Assembly: GCF_036324505.1 (NCBI RefSeq) | Contig: NC_086354.1 | Location: forward strand, 3,330,756 to 3,394,755 | Origin: Eleginops maclovinus | Lineage: Eukaryota > Chordata > Actinopteri > Perciformes > Eleginopidae | Direction of reading: 5' to 3' | DNA length: 64,000 nt | Part shown: piece after piece, positions 63,021-64,000 of the stretch | How the letters are laid out: every line of letters begins with the position of its first letter | Position numbering within the stretch: position 1 is the first letter of the stretch | Program-made: the position numbers and the translations under genes | Notes under the pieces: generated by a model | Database searches by the model: none | Told to the model about the DNA's origin: nothing | The model's input: only the letters and a program-made list of their open reading frames with translations

Positions 63021-63640
63021 CTTATAATTATAAAAATGACACATTGTTGGTCCTAAATATCTTGGTTTCGTCTTTTATAAGGTCACATTGTTGAAGTGAA
63101 AAACATCTCAGTGATAAATGTTTCACTCTTTTTTAATTGATATTGTTGTTATCCAAAAGTAACATTAAGTAATGAGGTTACATTACTTTTATATTCTGAT
63201 ACTCAGATGAGGTTACTGATTAACGTTACAATAACATTTCTCACAAATTGCTACAACAGATTATATTTTTAAAGTAAGCCTACCAACCCTGCTTTCCACC
63301 GTATGTGAATGGGGCTGCCTTAGTGAATAGAAGCTAAGTGTGAAGATAAGTTGACTATTTACTATTCCGTCGGCCACACCTAGTGATACTTAATGCCTTA
63401 GTTTCTTTTTTTATCAAGGTTACCTTAATACACTTAAGTAAAAAACATGTTATTGATGTTTCGTTTGTCTTTTATTTATTAATATTGCATTTGATATTAA
63501 GCTAATCCAAAAGTAACGGAAAGTTATCAGGTAACATTACTTTTATATTGTGATACTTGGATTTGGCTACTCATTAAATACAGGTAACTAGTAATTGTGA
63601 CAAAATACATTTTTTAAGTAACCCTCCCAACCCTGTGAAT
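63021..63640 (+). repeat. Two same-direction copies of the ...CCAACCCTG repeat
   Basis: Copy one is about 63021-63294 and copy two about 63395-63637. Both carry ATTACTTTTATATT(C/G)TGATACT and end in AAGTAA(C/G)CCT(A/C)CCAACCCTG. They are reverse complements of the family at 38936-39690. Confidence 0.6.
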
Positions 63641-64000
63641 GTCATCCTGTCGAATATACATAAACCAAACAAAAATAGACTGTGCGGTTAAAAATGTCAC
63701 TACGCATTCTCTTCTAAAAACGATTTGTTTTTAGCCAGTGATTGTGTGACTGCTGGTTTTGAATTTCCTTTTTGGAGATGTCGCCAGATTCCAAAATCAA
63801 AGCAATTATCTTGGTGAGGACTATCTTGTGAGTGCAGATGGGCTGCACAGGCCAGCTACAGGCAGGCAGGACGGCAGTCTTTGATTTCAGAGAAGGCTCA
63901 GCCATAAATAATCATGCAGAACATTTGATTGGCTAAGCTCATGCAGGCCAGTTTGAATTTAAATCAAGCCGGAGCACAGAGCCAGCAAGAAAGAGCAGAG

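Overview
The window looks like a piece of a ray-finned (teleost) fish genome. Three split genes with GT-AG introns lie on the minus strand among long AC microsatellites and many fish-type transposons (Rex3, Tc1-like, hAT, TTAA-flanked MITEs). Every coding call was made by reading the sequence; no database search was run.

Region by region: (1) 1-5177 holds six coding exons of a multi-pass membrane protein related to tryptophan-rich TspO/MBR-type proteins. Its last exon is not visible and probably lies before base 1. One intron carries a decayed Tc1-like transposon. (2) 6705-18463 holds a complete ten-exon gene for the homolog of human C5orf22 (UPF0489 family), giving 440 codons in one continuous frame across all junctions. 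Its introns hold a hAT derivative, a 175-bp AC tract and smaller repeats. (3) 18.5-61 kb has no recognisable cellular gene. It is a graveyard of mobile DNA: a U2 snRNA pseudogene, L2/CR1-like, Rex3 and CCHC-tailed LINE remnants, a Gypsy reverse transcriptase relic, several hAT elements with intact 8-bp target duplications, a near-palindromic Tc1 derivative, and a three-layer nest at 50.0-52.6 kb. (4) 61011-61558 is the last coding exon of a type II classical cadherin, most likely cdh6, with the end of the transmembrane helix and the whole catenin-binding tail. Its remaining exons lie beyond base 64000.

The order and shared orientation of the cadherin and the C5orf22 homolog match human 5p13.3 (CDH6 - DROSHA - C5orf22), which supports the cdh6 call. 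No drosha exon was seen in the gap. The genes do not form an operon-like unit. The main interest lies in how transposons and microsatellites sit against splice sites, and in the nested elements, whose exact ends and target duplications can be read directly.
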